Source: Streptomyces sp. 35G-GA-8 (GTDB taxonomy: Bacteria; Actinomycetota; Actinomycetes; Streptomycetales; Streptomycetaceae). From it: a DNA stretch of 62,968 nt. The notes under the pieces are model-generated. The model was not told the origin of the DNA and did not search any database. It was given only the letters and a program-made list of their open reading frames with translations. The translations under genes were made by a program, and so were the position numbers. How positions within the stretch are numbered: the first letter of the stretch is position 1; each line of letters opens with the position of its first letter. Where the stretch lies: positions 262,920 through 325,887 of the forward strand of contig NZ_JAMHJQ010000005.1 in the NCBI RefSeq assembly GCF_023534745.1. Direction: 5' to 3'. Of this stretch, positions 35,097 to 43,548 are shown in pieces.

Positions 35097-38000
35097 CTAT
35101 GTGGTTTCGAACTCTTCATCGATGATGTCGAGCAGTCTGTCGACCGACACCGTCTCGATGTCCTCGCCGGAAACGCGCGGTGCGGGGGGCGTGGATTGTC
35201 GAAGGGTGGAGATGATTTTCTCCAGGCGGTCGGCGATCACCTGGCGTTCCGAACCGTCCGAGGACACCGCGTGGATGACGGACTCGAATCTGGTGAGTTC
35301 GTCGTCCGCCGATCCCGTCACCGGGGCGGCGGGCGCGGTGAGCATCGCCGCGAGATGGTCGGCGATCCGTACGGGCGTCGGGAAGTTGAAGACGAGCGTG
35401 CTGGGCAGCGCCCGGCCGGTCAGTGCGCCGAGCCGGTCGCAGAGCTCGACGCCCGCGAGCGAGTCGAAGCCCATTTCCTTGAAGGCGTGCCGGGCGCCGA
35501 TGGCGTCGGCGCCGCCGTGTCCGAGGACCGCGGCGGCCTCGGTCCGCACGAGATCCAGCAGCTGCCGCGCCCGCTTGGCCTCGGGCATCCCCTCCAACCG
35601 CTTGACCAGGGTGGGGACGTCTCCGTCCCGTACACCGGGCTTGGCGGCGGGCGGCCGGGTGGTGCGGGTGGCGGCGGACTCCGTACGGGCTCCGCTTCTG
35701 GGCACCGCCCGGTCGGGCAGCGACTCCTCGGCGGTCAGCGGGCGTACGCGCAGCGTCTCGACCGTGAGCACCGGGGTGCCGGAGAAGTCCGCCGCCGTCA
35801 ACTCCAGCTCGGAGCAGTCGCCGTCGCCGACACCGCCGTCGTCGCGCGGGGTGAGCCGTACGCGCAGCGCGGAGGCCCCGAAGGCGTGCAGGGACACGCC
35901 ACGCCAGCGGTCGGGCAGAGCGCCCTCGGCCGTCATGGCGGCGTGCCGCGCGGCGTCCAGCAGGGCGGGATGGAGTCCGTACGCCTCCGCGTCGGTCACC
36001 TCGGCGGGCAGGGCGACCTCGGCGAAGGTCTCGGCGCCGCGCCGCCACAGCGCCCGCAGCCCCTGGAACACCGGGCCGTAGTCGAAGCCGCGGTCGGCGA
36101 GGTGTTCGTAGTGGTCCTCCAGGTCCACCGGCTCGGCGCCCGCGGGCGGCCAGGTCCCCGTACCGAAACCGAGGTCGGCGGCGGTGCGCGGCTCGCCGGG
36201 GACGGGGGTCAGGACGCCGGTCGCGTGCCGGGTCCATGGCGCGTGGACGGCGCCCTCGGGCCTGGAGTGGACGGTGACGGTGCGCCAGCCGATGCCGTCC
36301 GCCGTGCTCAGGCGTACCTGCACCCGTACGGAGCCGTGCTCGGGCAGGACGAGGGGTTCGGTGAGGGTCAGTTCCTCTATCCGGTCGCAGCCCGCCTCGT
36401 CGCCGGCCCGGATCGCCAGCTCCAGCAGGGCGGTTCCCGGCAGCGTGATCCGTCCGGCGATCGCGTGCTGGGCCAGCCAGGGGTGGGTACGGGTGGAGAG
36501 CCGTCCGGTGAACACCAGGCCCTCGCCGTCGGCGAGTTCCAGGGTGACGCCGAGCAGGGGATGTCCGGTGGCGCCCGTGCCCTGATCCGCCGCGCCGGCC
36601 GGTGGCGGGGCCGGCCAGAAACGCTCGCGCTGGAAGGCATAGGTGGGCAGATCGACCCGGCGGGCGGGCGTGTCCGCGAAGAAGGCCCGCCAGTCGACCG
36701 GGACTCCGGCGGTGTGCAGCCGGCCCAGCGTGGCGACGAGGGCGGCTTCCTCCGTACGGTCCTTGCGCAGCGCGGGTACGACGGTCATGCGCCGGGCGGT
36801 CTCGCCGAGGCTGTCCTTGGCCATCGCGGAGAGCACGCTTCCGGGGCCCAGCTCCAGCAGGACGTCCACGTTCTCCTCGCCCAGCGCCCTGACGCCGTCG
36901 GCGAAGCGCACGGGCCGGCGTACATGCCGCACCCAGTACTCCGGCGTGCGCAGCCGCGCGCCGGCCGGTTCGCCGGTGAGGTTCGAGACGACCGGTACGG
37001 CCGGCTCGTGGAAGGTGAGTGTTTCCACGACGCGCCGGAAGTCCGCGAGCATCGGGTCCATCAGCGGCGAGTGGAAGGCGTGCGACACCGGCAGCCGGTT
37101 CGTCCTGCGCCCGAGGCCACTGACGTGTGCGGCGATCTCCAGGACCGCGCTCTCCTCGCCCGCGACGACGACGGACGCGGGCCCGTTGACGGCGGCGATG
37201 GAGACCCGGTCGGCGCGGCCCGCGAGCAGGGGAAGGATCTCGTCCTCGGCGGCCTCGACGGCGATCATGGCGCCGCCCGTGGGCAGCGCCTGCATCAGCG
37301 CGGCGCGCGCGGCGACCAGCCGGCAGGCGTCGGGCAGCGAGAACACTCCGGCCACATGGGCGGCCGTGATCTCGCCGATCGAGTGGCCGCCGACCACGGC
37401 GGGGCGCACGCCCAGGGACTCCACCAGCCGGAACAGCGCCGTCTCGACGGCGAACAGCGCGGGCTGGGTCCAGCCGGTGAGGTTGAGGGTCTCCGGGTCG
37501 TCGCCCCACATGACCGTGCGCAGCGGCCGGCCGAGATGTCCGTCCAGCTCGGTCAGCACCTCGTCGAGGGCGCGGGCGAAGACGGGGAAGCGTGCGTACA
37601 GTTCGCGTCCCATGCCCAGGCGCTGGCTGCCCTGACCGGGGAAGAGGATCGCGGTGGTGCCGTCGCCCGCCTCGCCGCGGGCGGCCTCCGTGACGCCCCG
37701 GCCGTCGGCGAGCAGCACGGCCCGGTGCCGCAGCGCGGCCCGGCCGGTCGCCAGGGAGAAGCCGATGTCGACCGGCGCGATGCCGGGGGCGTCGGCCATG
37801 TACTGCGTGAGCGCGGCCAGTTGGTCCTTCAGCGCGGCTTCGGTCCTGGCCGAGACCGGCCAGGGCACCACGGCGGGCACGGTGTCCGGTTCGGGAGCGG
37901 ACGCGGCCGGTTCGCCCGCGGCCGGGGCCTCTTCGACGATCAGATGCGCGTTGGTACCGCTGATCCCGAACGACGACACGCCCGCGCGCCGGGGCCGGCC

Positions 38001-39218
38001 GGCCGCGGGCCACGGGACCGGCTCGGTCAGCAGCTCGATGGCGCCGTCCGTCCAGTCCACATGGGAGGTCGGCTTGTTCACATGGAGGGTGTGCGGCATC
38101 AGTCCGTGCCGCATGGCCAGCACCGTCTTGATGAAGCCCGCGACCCCGGCCGCCGCCTGGGCGTGTCCGATGTTCGACTTGAGGGAGCCGAGCCGCAGCG
38201 GACGCCCCGGGGCACGGTCGCGGCCGTAGGTGGCGAGCAGTGCCTGGGCCTCGATCGGGTCACCCAGCCTCGTACCGGTGCCGTGTGCCTCGACCAGATC
38301 GATATCGGCTCCGCTGAGGCCCGCGTCGGCCAGCGCCCGGCGGATGACGTCCTCCTGGGCCCGGCCGCTCGGGGAGGTCAGTCCGTTGGACGCGCCGTCC
38401 TGGTTGATGGCGCTGCCGCGGATGACGGCGAGTACGGAGTGCCCCTGGGCGCGGGCGTCGGAGAGGCGTTCCAGTACGACGATGCCGACGCCCTCGGCCC
38501 AGGCGGTGCCGTCCGCGTCGTCGGAGAACACCTTGCAGCGTCCGTCGGGGGCAAGCCCGCCCTGCCGGGAGTAGCCGACGAAGCCGACCGGGGTGGACAT
38601 CACGGTGACACCGCCGGCCAGCGCCATCGTGCACTCCCCCGCGCGCAAGGAGCGCGCCGCCCAGTGCAGGGCGACCAGCGAGGAGGAGGAAGCGGTGTCG
38701 ACGGTGACCGCCGGCCCTTCGAGACCCAGGGTGTAGGCGAGCCGTCCGGACGCGACGCTGGGGGAGAGTCCGGTCATGGCGTGGCCCGCCAGGTCCTCCC
38801 CCGACCGCTGGGTGACGGTGGCGTAGTCCTGGCCGTTGGTGCCGACGAACACACCGGTGCGGCTGCCGTGCAGCGCGTACGGGTCGATCCCGGCCCGTTC
38901 GACGGCCTCCCAGGAGGTTTCGAGCACCAGCCGCTGCTGCGGGTCCGTGGACACCGCCTCGCGGGGTGACATGCCGAAGAATCCGGCGTCGAAGTCGGCC
39001 GCGTCGTACAGGAATCCGCCGTGGCGGGTCACACTGCGGCCCGGTCCCTCGCCGGCCAGCGCGTCCAGGTCCCAGCCGCGGTCCGCCGGGAAGCCGGAGA
39101 TCGCGTCACGGCCCGTACGGACCAGCTCCCACAGCTCCTCGGGGGAGCGCACGCCGCCCGGACAGCGGCATGCCATCCCGACGACCACTACCGGGTCTTC
39201 GTCGGCTCCGATCGTCAT
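35097..39218 (-). CDS. nysA: Polyketide synthase loading protein, NysA/AmphA type (KS-S, AT, DH, ACP)
   Basis: Primes the assembly line, probably with acetyl made by decarboxylating malonyl-ACP. Domains are KS (~8-430), AT (GQGSQ ~525, GHSIGE ~612, HAFH ~715, malonyl type), DH (~888-1100, HxxxGxxxxP ~920), ACP (GFDSL, Ser ~1252) and a C-terminal docking region with acidic residues. The KS active site reads DTASSSSL: the nucleophilic Cys is Ser177 (codon 38688-38690), the KS-S form known from polyene loading modules. There is no KR, so the DH has no obvious substrate. I chose the ATG at 39216-39218 (1373 aa, close to NysA); an in-frame ATG at 39257 would add 13 residues. The weak point is that AGGGG lies 11 nt before the chosen ATG. 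It is the first gene of a minus-strand set and is divergent from the glycosyltransferase gene. Confidence 0.94.
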   Translation of the reverse strand: MTIGADEDPVVVVGMACRCPGGVRSPEELWELVRTGRDAISGFPADRGWDLDALAGEGPGRSVTRHGGFLYDAADFDAGFFGMSPREAVSTDPQQRLVLETSWEAVERAGIDPYALHGSRTGVFVGTNGQDYATVTQRSGEDLAGHAMTGLSPSVASGRLAYTLGLEGPAVTVDTASSSSLVALHWAARSLRAGECTMALAGGVTVMSTPVGFVGYSRQGGLAPDGRCKVFSDDADGTAWAEGVGIVVLERLSDARAQGHSVLAVIRGSAINQDGASNGLTSPSGRAQEDVIRRALADAGLSGADIDLVEAHGTGTRLGDPIEAQALLATYGRDRAPGRPLRLGSLKSNIGHAQAAAGVAGFIKTVLAMRHGLMPHTLHVNKPTSHVDWTDGAIELLTEPVPWPAAGRPRRAGVSSFGISGTNAHLIVEEAPAAGEPAASAPEPDTVPAVVPWPVSARTEAALKDQLAALTQYMADAPGIAPVDIGFSLATGRAALRHRAVLLADGRGVTEAARGEAGDGTTAILFPGQGSQRLGMGRELYARFPVFARALDEVLTELDGHLGRPLRTVMWGDDPETLNLTGWTQPALFAVETALFRLVESLGVRPAVVGGHSIGEITAAHVAGVFSLPDACRLVAARAALMQALPTGGAMIAVEAAEDEILPLLAGRADRVSIAAVNGPASVVVAGEESAVLEIAAHVSGLGRRTNRLPVSHAFHSPLMDPMLADFRRVVETLTFHEPAVPVVSNLTGEPAGARLRTPEYWVRHVRRPVRFADGVRALGEENVDVLLELGPGSVLSAMAKDSLGETARRMTVVPALRKDRTEEAALVATLGRLHTAGVPVDWRAFFADTPARRVDLPTYAFQRERFWPAPPPAGAADQGTGATGHPLLGVTLELADGEGLVFTGRLSTRTHPWLAQHAIAGRITLPGTALLELAIRAGDEAGCDRIEELTLTEPLVLPEHGSVRVQVRLSTADGIGWRTVTVHSRPEGAVHAPWTRHATGVLTPVPGEPRTAADLGFGTGTWPPAGAEPVDLEDHYEHLADRGFDYGPVFQGLRALWRRGAETFAEVALPAEVTDAEAYGLHPALLDAARHAAMTAEGALPDRWRGVSLHAFGASALRVRLTPRDDGGVGDGDCSELELTAADFSGTPVLTVETLRVRPLTAEESLPDRAVPRSGARTESAATRTTRPPAAKPGVRDGDVPTLVKRLEGMPEAKRARQLLDLVRTEAAAVLGHGGADAIGARHAFKEMGFDSLAGVELCDRLGALTGRALPSTLVFNFPTPVRIADHLAAMLTAPAAPVTGSADDELTRFESVIHAVSSDGSERQVIADRLEKIISTLRQSTPPAPRVSGEDIETVSVDRLLDIIDEEFETT

Positions 39219-39232
39219 GACGTTGCACACCC

Positions 39233-39240
39233 CTAGGGAA
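39233..39240 (+). promoter_or_regulatory. CTAGGGAA element, candidate PAS-LuxR half-site 1
   Basis: CTAGGGAA matches the left half of CTVGGGAWWTCCCBAG, the consensus recalled for PimM-type PAS-LuxR activators of polyene clusters. It lies 15-22 nt upstream of the chosen loading-gene start and overlaps its presumed ribosome-binding region, so it may be fortuitous. The right half does not match. Confidence 0.35.
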
Positions 39241-39296
39241 AGTCGGGCCTCGGACACCTCTCCGTGCCGGATCGTATGGGCGGCAACGCTGTACTT

Positions 39297-39306
39297 TTCC
39301 CTAAGG
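39297..39306 (-). promoter_or_regulatory. TTAGGGAAAA element, candidate PAS-LuxR half-site 2
   Basis: Read on the minus strand the sequence is TTAGGGAAAA, one mismatch from the CTVGGGAWW half-site. It sits midway between the two start codons, about 80 nt upstream of the loading-gene start. Confidence 0.35.
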
Positions 39307-39330
39307 AATTCAGCGGCCCCCGGCGGAAGA

Positions 39331-39347
39331 CTAGGGATTCTCCGGAG
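39331..39347 (+). promoter_or_regulatory. CTAGGGATTCTCCGGAG, candidate PAS-LuxR operator
   Basis: This is the best of the three elements. The left half CTAGGGATT matches CTVGGGAWW fully, and the right part (CTCCGGAG) resembles TCCCBAG if one base is inserted. It lies about 120 nt from each of the flanking start codons, a plausible place for an activator site. The cognate regulator gene is not in this window. Confidence 0.45.
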
Positions 39348-39466
39348 CGTGGCGTGAGACCAAGTAACTGTTCCGCTTCCTCGCGCGGCGCGGCCACCCG
39401 GCGACCGGCCGTGTGGGTACCTGTGGCACCGAACGCTCCGGCTGCCACTTCCGAAGGGTGTTGTCC

Positions 39467-40909
39467 ATGAGCTCGATTCGGCGGCCGATCCTGTTCGTCA
39501 GCTATGCCGAAAGCGGTCTTCTCAACCCGCTGCTCGTACTGGCGGAGGAATTGTCCCGCCGCGGGGTGGAGGATCTGTGGTTCGCGACCGACGAAAAGGG
39601 TCGGGCCGATATCGGGGCGGCCAAAGCGGGAACGCCCGTGGAGTTCGCGTCACTGGGCGAGGTGGTGTCCGAGATGTCGGCCGTCACCTGGGACGACGAG
39701 ACCTATCGGGAGGTGACCCAGCGTTCGCGGTTCAAGGCGCATCGCGCGGTCATCAAGCATTCCTTCGCCCCGGAGTCCCGGGTGGAGAAGTACAAACGCC
39801 TCGAAGCCATTGTCGATGAGGTGAAACCGGCTCTGATGGTCATCGAGTCGATGTGCCAGTTCGGGCACGAGCTGGCCATCACGAAGAAGATCCCCTTCGT
39901 GCTCGGCGTCCCGTTCGTACCGAGCAATGTGCTCACCTCGCATGTGCCGTTCGCCAAGTCCTACACCCCGGGCGGCTTCCCGGTGCCGCACTCGGGGCTG
40001 CCGCTGGACATGACGTTCGCGCAGCGGGTGGAGAACCAGCTCTTCCGGCTGCGGACGCTGGGGATGTTCATGACGTCCTCGATGCGCAAGGTGGTCGAGG
40101 AGGACAACCGGATCCGCGAGGAGCTGGGGATCGCGCCCGAGGCACGCCAGATGATGGCCAGGATCGACCATGCCGAGATGGTGCTCTGCTACTCGGTGCC
40201 CGAGCTGGACTATCCGTTCCCGATGCCGGAGAAGATGCGGCTGGTCGGCGCGATGGTGCCGCCGCTGCCGCAGGCGCCGGACGACGACGGTCTCTCCGCG
40301 TGGCTCGACGCGCAGGAGTCCGTGGTCTACATGGGGTTCGGCACGATCACCCGGCTGACCGGGGAACAGGTCGGGGCGCTGGTGGACGTGACGCGACGGC
40401 TGGCGGGCAAGCGCGCGGCGGTGCTGTGGAAACTGCCCAAGGAGCAGCAGGAGTTGCTGCCCCCTCGGGACGAACTGCCCGCCAATCTGCGGATCGAGAG
40501 CTGGGTCCCGTCCCAGCTGGATGTGCTGGCCCATCCGAAGGTCAAGGTCTTCTTCACCCACGCCGGCGGCAACGGCTATCACGAGGGGCTGTACTTCGGT
40601 AAGCCGCTGGTGGTGCGTCCCCTCTGGGTCGACTGCGACGACCAGGCGATCCGCGGCCAGGACTTCGGGGTCAGCCTGACCCTGGACCGTCCGGAGACCG
40701 TCGATCCGGACGACGTGTTCGACAAGCTCACCCGGGTGCTCGACGACGGCGCGTTCCGTGAGCGCGCCGAGCACTTCGCGGAGCTGCTGCGCGCCGCGGG
40801 CGGCCGGTCCGCCGCCGCGGATCTGATTCTGGGCCTCCCGGCCCTCACCGGGCCCGCTCCCGCCACCGAGGCCGCTCCCGCCGCCGAGCCCGCTCCCGCC
40901 ACCGACTGA
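39467..40909 (+). CDS. nysDI: Glycosyltransferase, mycosaminyltransferase of NysDI/AmphDI type
   Basis: Probably transfers mycosamine from GDP-mycosamine to the macrolactone hydroxyl late in the pathway. The protein is 480 aa, MGT/UGT-like, with an N-terminal acceptor domain starting [12 protein letters not shown] and a C-terminal nucleotide-sugar domain containing [12 protein letters not shown] near residues 364-375. I chose the ATG at 39467 because GAAGGG lies about 8 nt upstream and the family motif begins just after it; an in-frame ATG at 39413 would add residues with no family look. The last 18 residues are three copies of a six-residue P/A-P/T/E unit. It is the first of four closely spaced plus-strand genes and is followed by the sugar aminotransferase gene after 12 nt. 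No membrane segment was seen. Confidence 0.93.
   Translation: MSSIRRPILFVSYAESGLLNPLLVLAEELSRRGVEDLWFATDEKGRADIGAAKAGTPVEFASLGEVVSEMSAVTWDDETYREVTQRSRFKAHRAVIKHSFAPESRVEKYKRLEAIVDEVKPALMVIESMCQFGHELAITKKIPFVLGVPFVPSNVLTSHVPFAKSYTPGGFPVPHSGLPLDMTFAQRVENQLFRLRTLGMFMTSSMRKVVEEDNRIREELGIAPEARQMMARIDHAEMVLCYSVPELDYPFPMPEKMRLVGAMVPPLPQAPDDDGLSAWLDAQESVVYMGFGTITRLTGEQVGALVDVTRRLAGKRAAVLWKLPKEQQELLPPRDELPANLRIESWVPSQLDVLAHPKVKVFFTHAGGNGYHEGLYFGKPLVVRPLWVDCDDQAIRGQDFGVSLTLDRPETVDPDDVFDKLTRVLDDGAFRERAEHFAELLRAAGGRSAAADLILGLPALTGPAPATEAAPAAEPAPATD
40853..40906 (+). repeat. Three 18-bp repeats forming the glycosyltransferase C-terminal tail
   Basis: Units at 40853-40870, 40871-40888 and 40889-40906 encode [12 protein letters not shown] and PAPATD, and the stop codon follows directly. 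The tail lies beyond the conserved glycosyltransferase fold and is probably a flexible extension grown by repeat expansion. Confidence 0.9.
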
Positions 40910-40921
40910 ACGAGGCAATCC

Positions 40922-41977
40922 ATGTCATACACCCATCCTGTGTCCAAGCCCTGGCTCGGCGGGCGTGAGCTCGAATATGTGACGGACGCCGTCAGTGACG
41001 GCTGGATCTCCTCGCAGGGGCCGTACGTCGCCAAGTTCGAGAGCGAGTTCGCCGGCTACAACGGGATCGCGCACGGCGTCGCCTGCTCGTCCGGAACGAC
41101 GGCGCTCACACTGGCCCTGCGCGCCCTCGGTGTCGGCCCCGGCGACGAGGTGATCGTCCCCGAGTTCACGATGATCGCGACGGCGTGGGCGGTGACCTAC
41201 ACCGGTGCCACGCCCGTCTTCGTGGACTGCGGGGACGATCTCAATATCGATGTCGCGCTCATCGAGGAGAAGATCACCCCACGCACCAAGGTGATCATGC
41301 CGGTGCACATCTACGGCCGCCGGTGCGACATGGACCGGATCATGGAACTGGCCCATGAGTACAACCTGCGGGTGGTGGAGGACTCCGCCGAGGCGCACGG
41401 CGTACGGCCGGTGGCCGACATCGCCTGCTTCTCGCTCTTCGCCAACAAGATCATCACCGCCGGTGAGGGAGGTATCTGTCTCACCGACGACCAGCACCTC
41501 GCCGATCAGATGGCACATCTGCGGGCGATGGCCTTCACCAAGGACCACAGCTTCCTGCACAAGAAGCTGGCCTACAACTTCCGTATGACGAGCATGCAGG
41601 CGGCCGTCGCCCTGGCGCAGACCGAGCGGCTCGACACGATCCTGGAGACCCGCCGGGAGATCGAGCGGCGGTACGACGAGGGCCTGAGCGGTATCGACGG
41701 AATCACGCTGATGCCGCCGCGCGATGTGCTGTGGATGTACGACCTGCGCGCCGAACGCCGGGAGGAGCTGCGGGACTTCCTCGCCGACCAGGGCATCGAG
41801 ACACGGGTCTTCTTCAAGCCGATGAGCCGGCAGCCCGGCTATCTCCACGCCGACTGGCCCTCGCTGAAGGCCAGCCGATTCAGCGAGGACGGCTTCTACC
41901 TCCCGACCCACACCGGGCTGACCGAGGAGGACCAGGAGTTCATCACGGGCACGATCCGCAAGTTCTACGGCGCCTAG
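40922..41977 (+). CDS. nysDII: DegT/DnrJ/EryC1/StrS aminotransferase, GDP-3-keto-6-deoxymannose type (NysDII/AmphDII)
   Basis: PLP-dependent sugar aminotransferase expected to install the 3-amino group of mycosamine on GDP-3-keto-6-deoxy-D-mannose. The protein is 351 aa, full length for the family. It begins SYTHPVSKPWLGGRE. The cofactor-binding SSGTTAL lies near residues 57-63, DSAEAHG near 157-163, and the Schiff-base lysine is K176 in FANKIITAGEGG. The ATG follows GAGG by 8 nt. It lies 12 nt after the glycosyltransferase gene and 19 nt before the P450 gene, so all are probably co-transcribed. The GDP-mannose dehydratase gene (nysDIII type) needed upstream in the pathway is not in this window. 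Confidence 0.93.
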   Translation: MSYTHPVSKPWLGGRELEYVTDAVSDGWISSQGPYVAKFESEFAGYNGIAHGVACSSGTTALTLALRALGVGPGDEVIVPEFTMIATAWAVTYTGATPVFVDCGDDLNIDVALIEEKITPRTKVIMPVHIYGRRCDMDRIMELAHEYNLRVVEDSAEAHGVRPVADIACFSLFANKIITAGEGGICLTDDQHLADQMAHLRAMAFTKDHSFLHKKLAYNFRMTSMQAAVALAQTERLDTILETRREIERRYDEGLSGIDGITLMPPRDVLWMYDLRAERREELRDFLADQGIETRVFFKPMSRQPGYLHADWPSLKASRFSEDGFYLPTHTGLTEEDQEFITGTIRKFYGA

Positions 41978-41996
41978 GCCCAGGGGAATCGAGAAG

Positions 41997-43172
41997 ATGA
42001 CGACTACCGACAGGTGCCCGGTCGCCTTCCCGCTGCGGCGGCCCGGCCAGTCCTTTCCGCCGCCGGAGTACCGGGACTTCCGCGAACAGGACGGGCTGGT
42101 GCGCACGACGCTGCCCTCCGGCGTCCAGGTGTGGCTGGTGACCCGGCACGAGGACGTGCGTACGGTCCTCACCGATCCGCGGATCAGCTCCAACCCCTCG
42201 CACCCCGGTTTCCCCCGGGCGGCGAAGACCGGCGGTGTCCCGTCCCAGGACGAGGTGCCCGGCTGGTTCGTGGCGCTGGACCCGCCGGAGCACGGGCGGT
42301 TCCGCAAGACGCTGATCCCCGAGTTCACCGTCCGCAAGGTCAGGGAGATGCGGCCGGCCATCCAGCAGATCGTCGACGAGCGTATCGACGCCATGCTCGC
42401 GGCGGGGAACTCCGCCGATCTCATCGCGGACTTCGCGCTGTCCGTGCCGTCCCTGGTGATCTCCAGTCTGCTCGGGGTGCCCAACGCCGACCGGGACTTC
42501 TTCGAGACCAAGACCCGGGTGCTGGTGACGCTCACCTCCACGGACGAGCAGCGGCAGGCGGCGTCCATGGCGCTGCTGCGCTATCTCAACCGGCTGATCA
42601 CCATCAAGCAGAAGCGGCCCGGCGACGATCTGATCAGTCAGCTGCTGGCCGAGGGGACGCTGAGCAAGCAGGAGCTGTCCGGTGTGTCCATGCTGCTGCT
42701 GATCGCCGGGCACGAGACGACGGCGAACAACATCGGCCTCGGTGTGGTCACGCTGCTGTCCAACCCGCGGTGGATCGGTGACGAGCGGGCGGTGGAGGAG
42801 CTGCTGCGCTACTACTCGGTCGCCGACCTGGTCGCCTTCCGGGTGGCCGTCGAGGACGTCGAGATCGGCGGACAGCTCATCAGGGCGGGCGAGGGCATCA
42901 TCCCGCTGGTCGCCGCGGCCAACCACGACGGGACCGTCTTCGACCGCCCCGACGAGTTCGACCCGAGCAGGTCCGCCCGTTCGCATGTGGCGTTCGGGTA
43001 CGGAGTGCACCAGTGCCTCGGCCAGAACCTGGTCCGGGTCGAGATGGACATCGCCTACCGGACGCTGTTCGAGCGGATCCCGACCCTTGAACTGGCCGTG
43101 CCGGTGGAGGAGTTGCCGCTCAAGTACGACGGGGTGCTCTACGGGCTGCACGCCCTGCCCGTGCGCTGGTAG
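41997..43172 (+). CDS. nysN: Cytochrome P450, NysN/AmphN/PimG type (exocyclic methyl to carboxyl oxidase)
   Basis: Likely oxidises the methyl branch on the polyol side of the macrolactone to a carboxyl group, as its homologs do in amphotericin, nystatin and pimaricin. The protein is 391 aa, soluble. The I-helix is LLIAGHETTANN (standard acid-alcohol pair), the K-helix ExxR lies in VEELLRYY, and the heme loop is FGYGVHQCLG with Cys340. The ATG at 41997 has GGGGAA about 9 nt upstream. The methyl substrate would come from a methylmalonyl module (module 11 in nystatin) that is outside the window, so the carboxyl is a prediction. It is followed after 81 nt, including a hairpin, by the ferredoxin gene. 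Confidence 0.92.
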   Translation: MTTTDRCPVAFPLRRPGQSFPPPEYRDFREQDGLVRTTLPSGVQVWLVTRHEDVRTVLTDPRISSNPSHPGFPRAAKTGGVPSQDEVPGWFVALDPPEHGRFRKTLIPEFTVRKVREMRPAIQQIVDERIDAMLAAGNSADLIADFALSVPSLVISSLLGVPNADRDFFETKTRVLVTLTSTDEQRQAASMALLRYLNRLITIKQKRPGDDLISQLLAEGTLSKQELSGVSMLLLIAGHETTANNIGLGVVTLLSNPRWIGDERAVEELLRYYSVADLVAFRVAVEDVEIGGQLIRAGEGIIPLVAAANHDGTVFDRPDEFDPSRSARSHVAFGYGVHQCLGQNLVRVEMDIAYRTLFERIPTLELAVPVEELPLKYDGVLYGLHALPVRW

Positions 43173-43186
43173 ACCGGCGCCCCCGG

Positions 43187-43216
43187 CCGGGGCGTGTCTT
43201 CGAGGACACGCCCCGG
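43187..43216 (+). other. 12-bp perfect hairpin between P450 and ferredoxin genes
   Basis: The arms 43187-43198 and 43205-43216 pair perfectly (CCGGGGCGTGTC with its complement) around a 6-nt TTCGAG loop. The hairpin starts 15 nt after the P450 stop and ends about 35 nt before the ferredoxin start. No T-run follows it, so it may act as an RNA-stabilising or attenuating element. Its function is unproven. Confidence 0.6.
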
Positions 43217-43253
43217 GACACACGGACGACCGCAGGTAACCGACGGAGGAATG

Positions 43254-43451
43254 ATGGTGCGCATCAGCGTGGACACGGAACGCTGTGTGGGAGCGGGGCA
43301 GTGCGTGCTGTCGGCTCCCGATGTCTTCGACCAGGACGACTCCGGGATCGTCCTGGTCCTGGAGGAGCCGAGGGACGAGCCGGGGCGGGAGGCCGCGCGG
43401 CAGGCGGGGCTGATCTGCCCGTCCCAGGCGATCACCGTGCGGGAGAGCTGA
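43254..43451 (+). CDS. nysM: Small 3Fe-4S ferredoxin, NysM/AmphM type
   Basis: Electron donor for the cluster P450s, probably working with a general ferredoxin reductase coded elsewhere. The protein is 65 aa and acidic, with CVGAGQC (C-x5-C) near residues 10-16 and the third cluster ligand in LICPSQAI near the C-terminus; this is the three-cysteine pattern of P450-associated ferredoxins. Three starts are stacked after GGAGGA: ATG 43251, ATG 43254 and GTG 43257. I chose 43254 on spacing, and GTG 43257 is equally plausible. An ATG at 43194 would add residues read through the upstream hairpin and is unlikely. It is the last gene of the plus-strand set. Confidence 0.88.
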   Translation: MVRISVDTERCVGAGQCVLSAPDVFDQDDSGIVLVLEEPRDEPGREAARQAGLICPSQAITVRES

Positions 43452-43474
43452 GCGGCGGACCAGGCCCTGTCGCT

Positions 43475-43520
43475 CACAACGGGCTCTGCCCCCACCTCGG
43501 TGGGGGCAGAGCCCGTTGTG
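43475..43520. terminator. Perfect 21-bp hairpin between convergent ferredoxin and P450 genes, likely bidirectional terminator
   Basis: The arms 43475-43495 and 43500-43520 are perfect reverse complements with a 4-nt loop CTCG. The hairpin begins 23 nt after the ferredoxin stop and ends 28 nt before the end of the opposite P450 gene. Its place between convergent genes and its symmetry fit a terminator that works in both directions. There is no T-tract, as is common in Streptomyces. Confidence 0.85.
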
Positions 43521-43548
43521 CGGTCCTGTCCCGCCCGGACCGGCCGTA

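Larger units (their letters stand above)
39219..39466. promoter_or_regulatory. Divergent promoter region between PKS loading gene and glycosyltransferase gene
   Basis: This 248-nt stretch separates the two divergent gene sets and must hold the promoters for the nysA-B-C-type genes (leftward) and the DI-DII-N-M-type genes (rightward). It is less GC-rich than the flanking genes and contains three TAGGGAWW-type elements (listed separately). I cannot place -10 or -35 hexamers with confidence. A short open frame on the plus strand from 39264 ends inside the glycosyltransferase start and has no family features. Confidence 0.7.

Noticed and set aside
35196-38969. Plus-strand open frame of 1257 codons opposite the loading gene
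   Set aside because: Same shadow effect; the minus strand has the complete KS-AT-DH-ACP protein.
39413-39466. Upstream start for the glycosyltransferase
   Set aside because: The added residues show no family similarity and lie before the GAAGGG ribosome-binding site that serves the ATG at 39467.
39264-39470. Short plus-strand frame of 68 codons in the divergent promoter region
   Set aside because: No ribosome-binding site or family feature, and it overlaps the glycosyltransferase start.
43194-43253. Upstream start for the ferredoxin
   Set aside because: It begins inside the hairpin, and the GGAGGA directly before 43251 marks the true start region.
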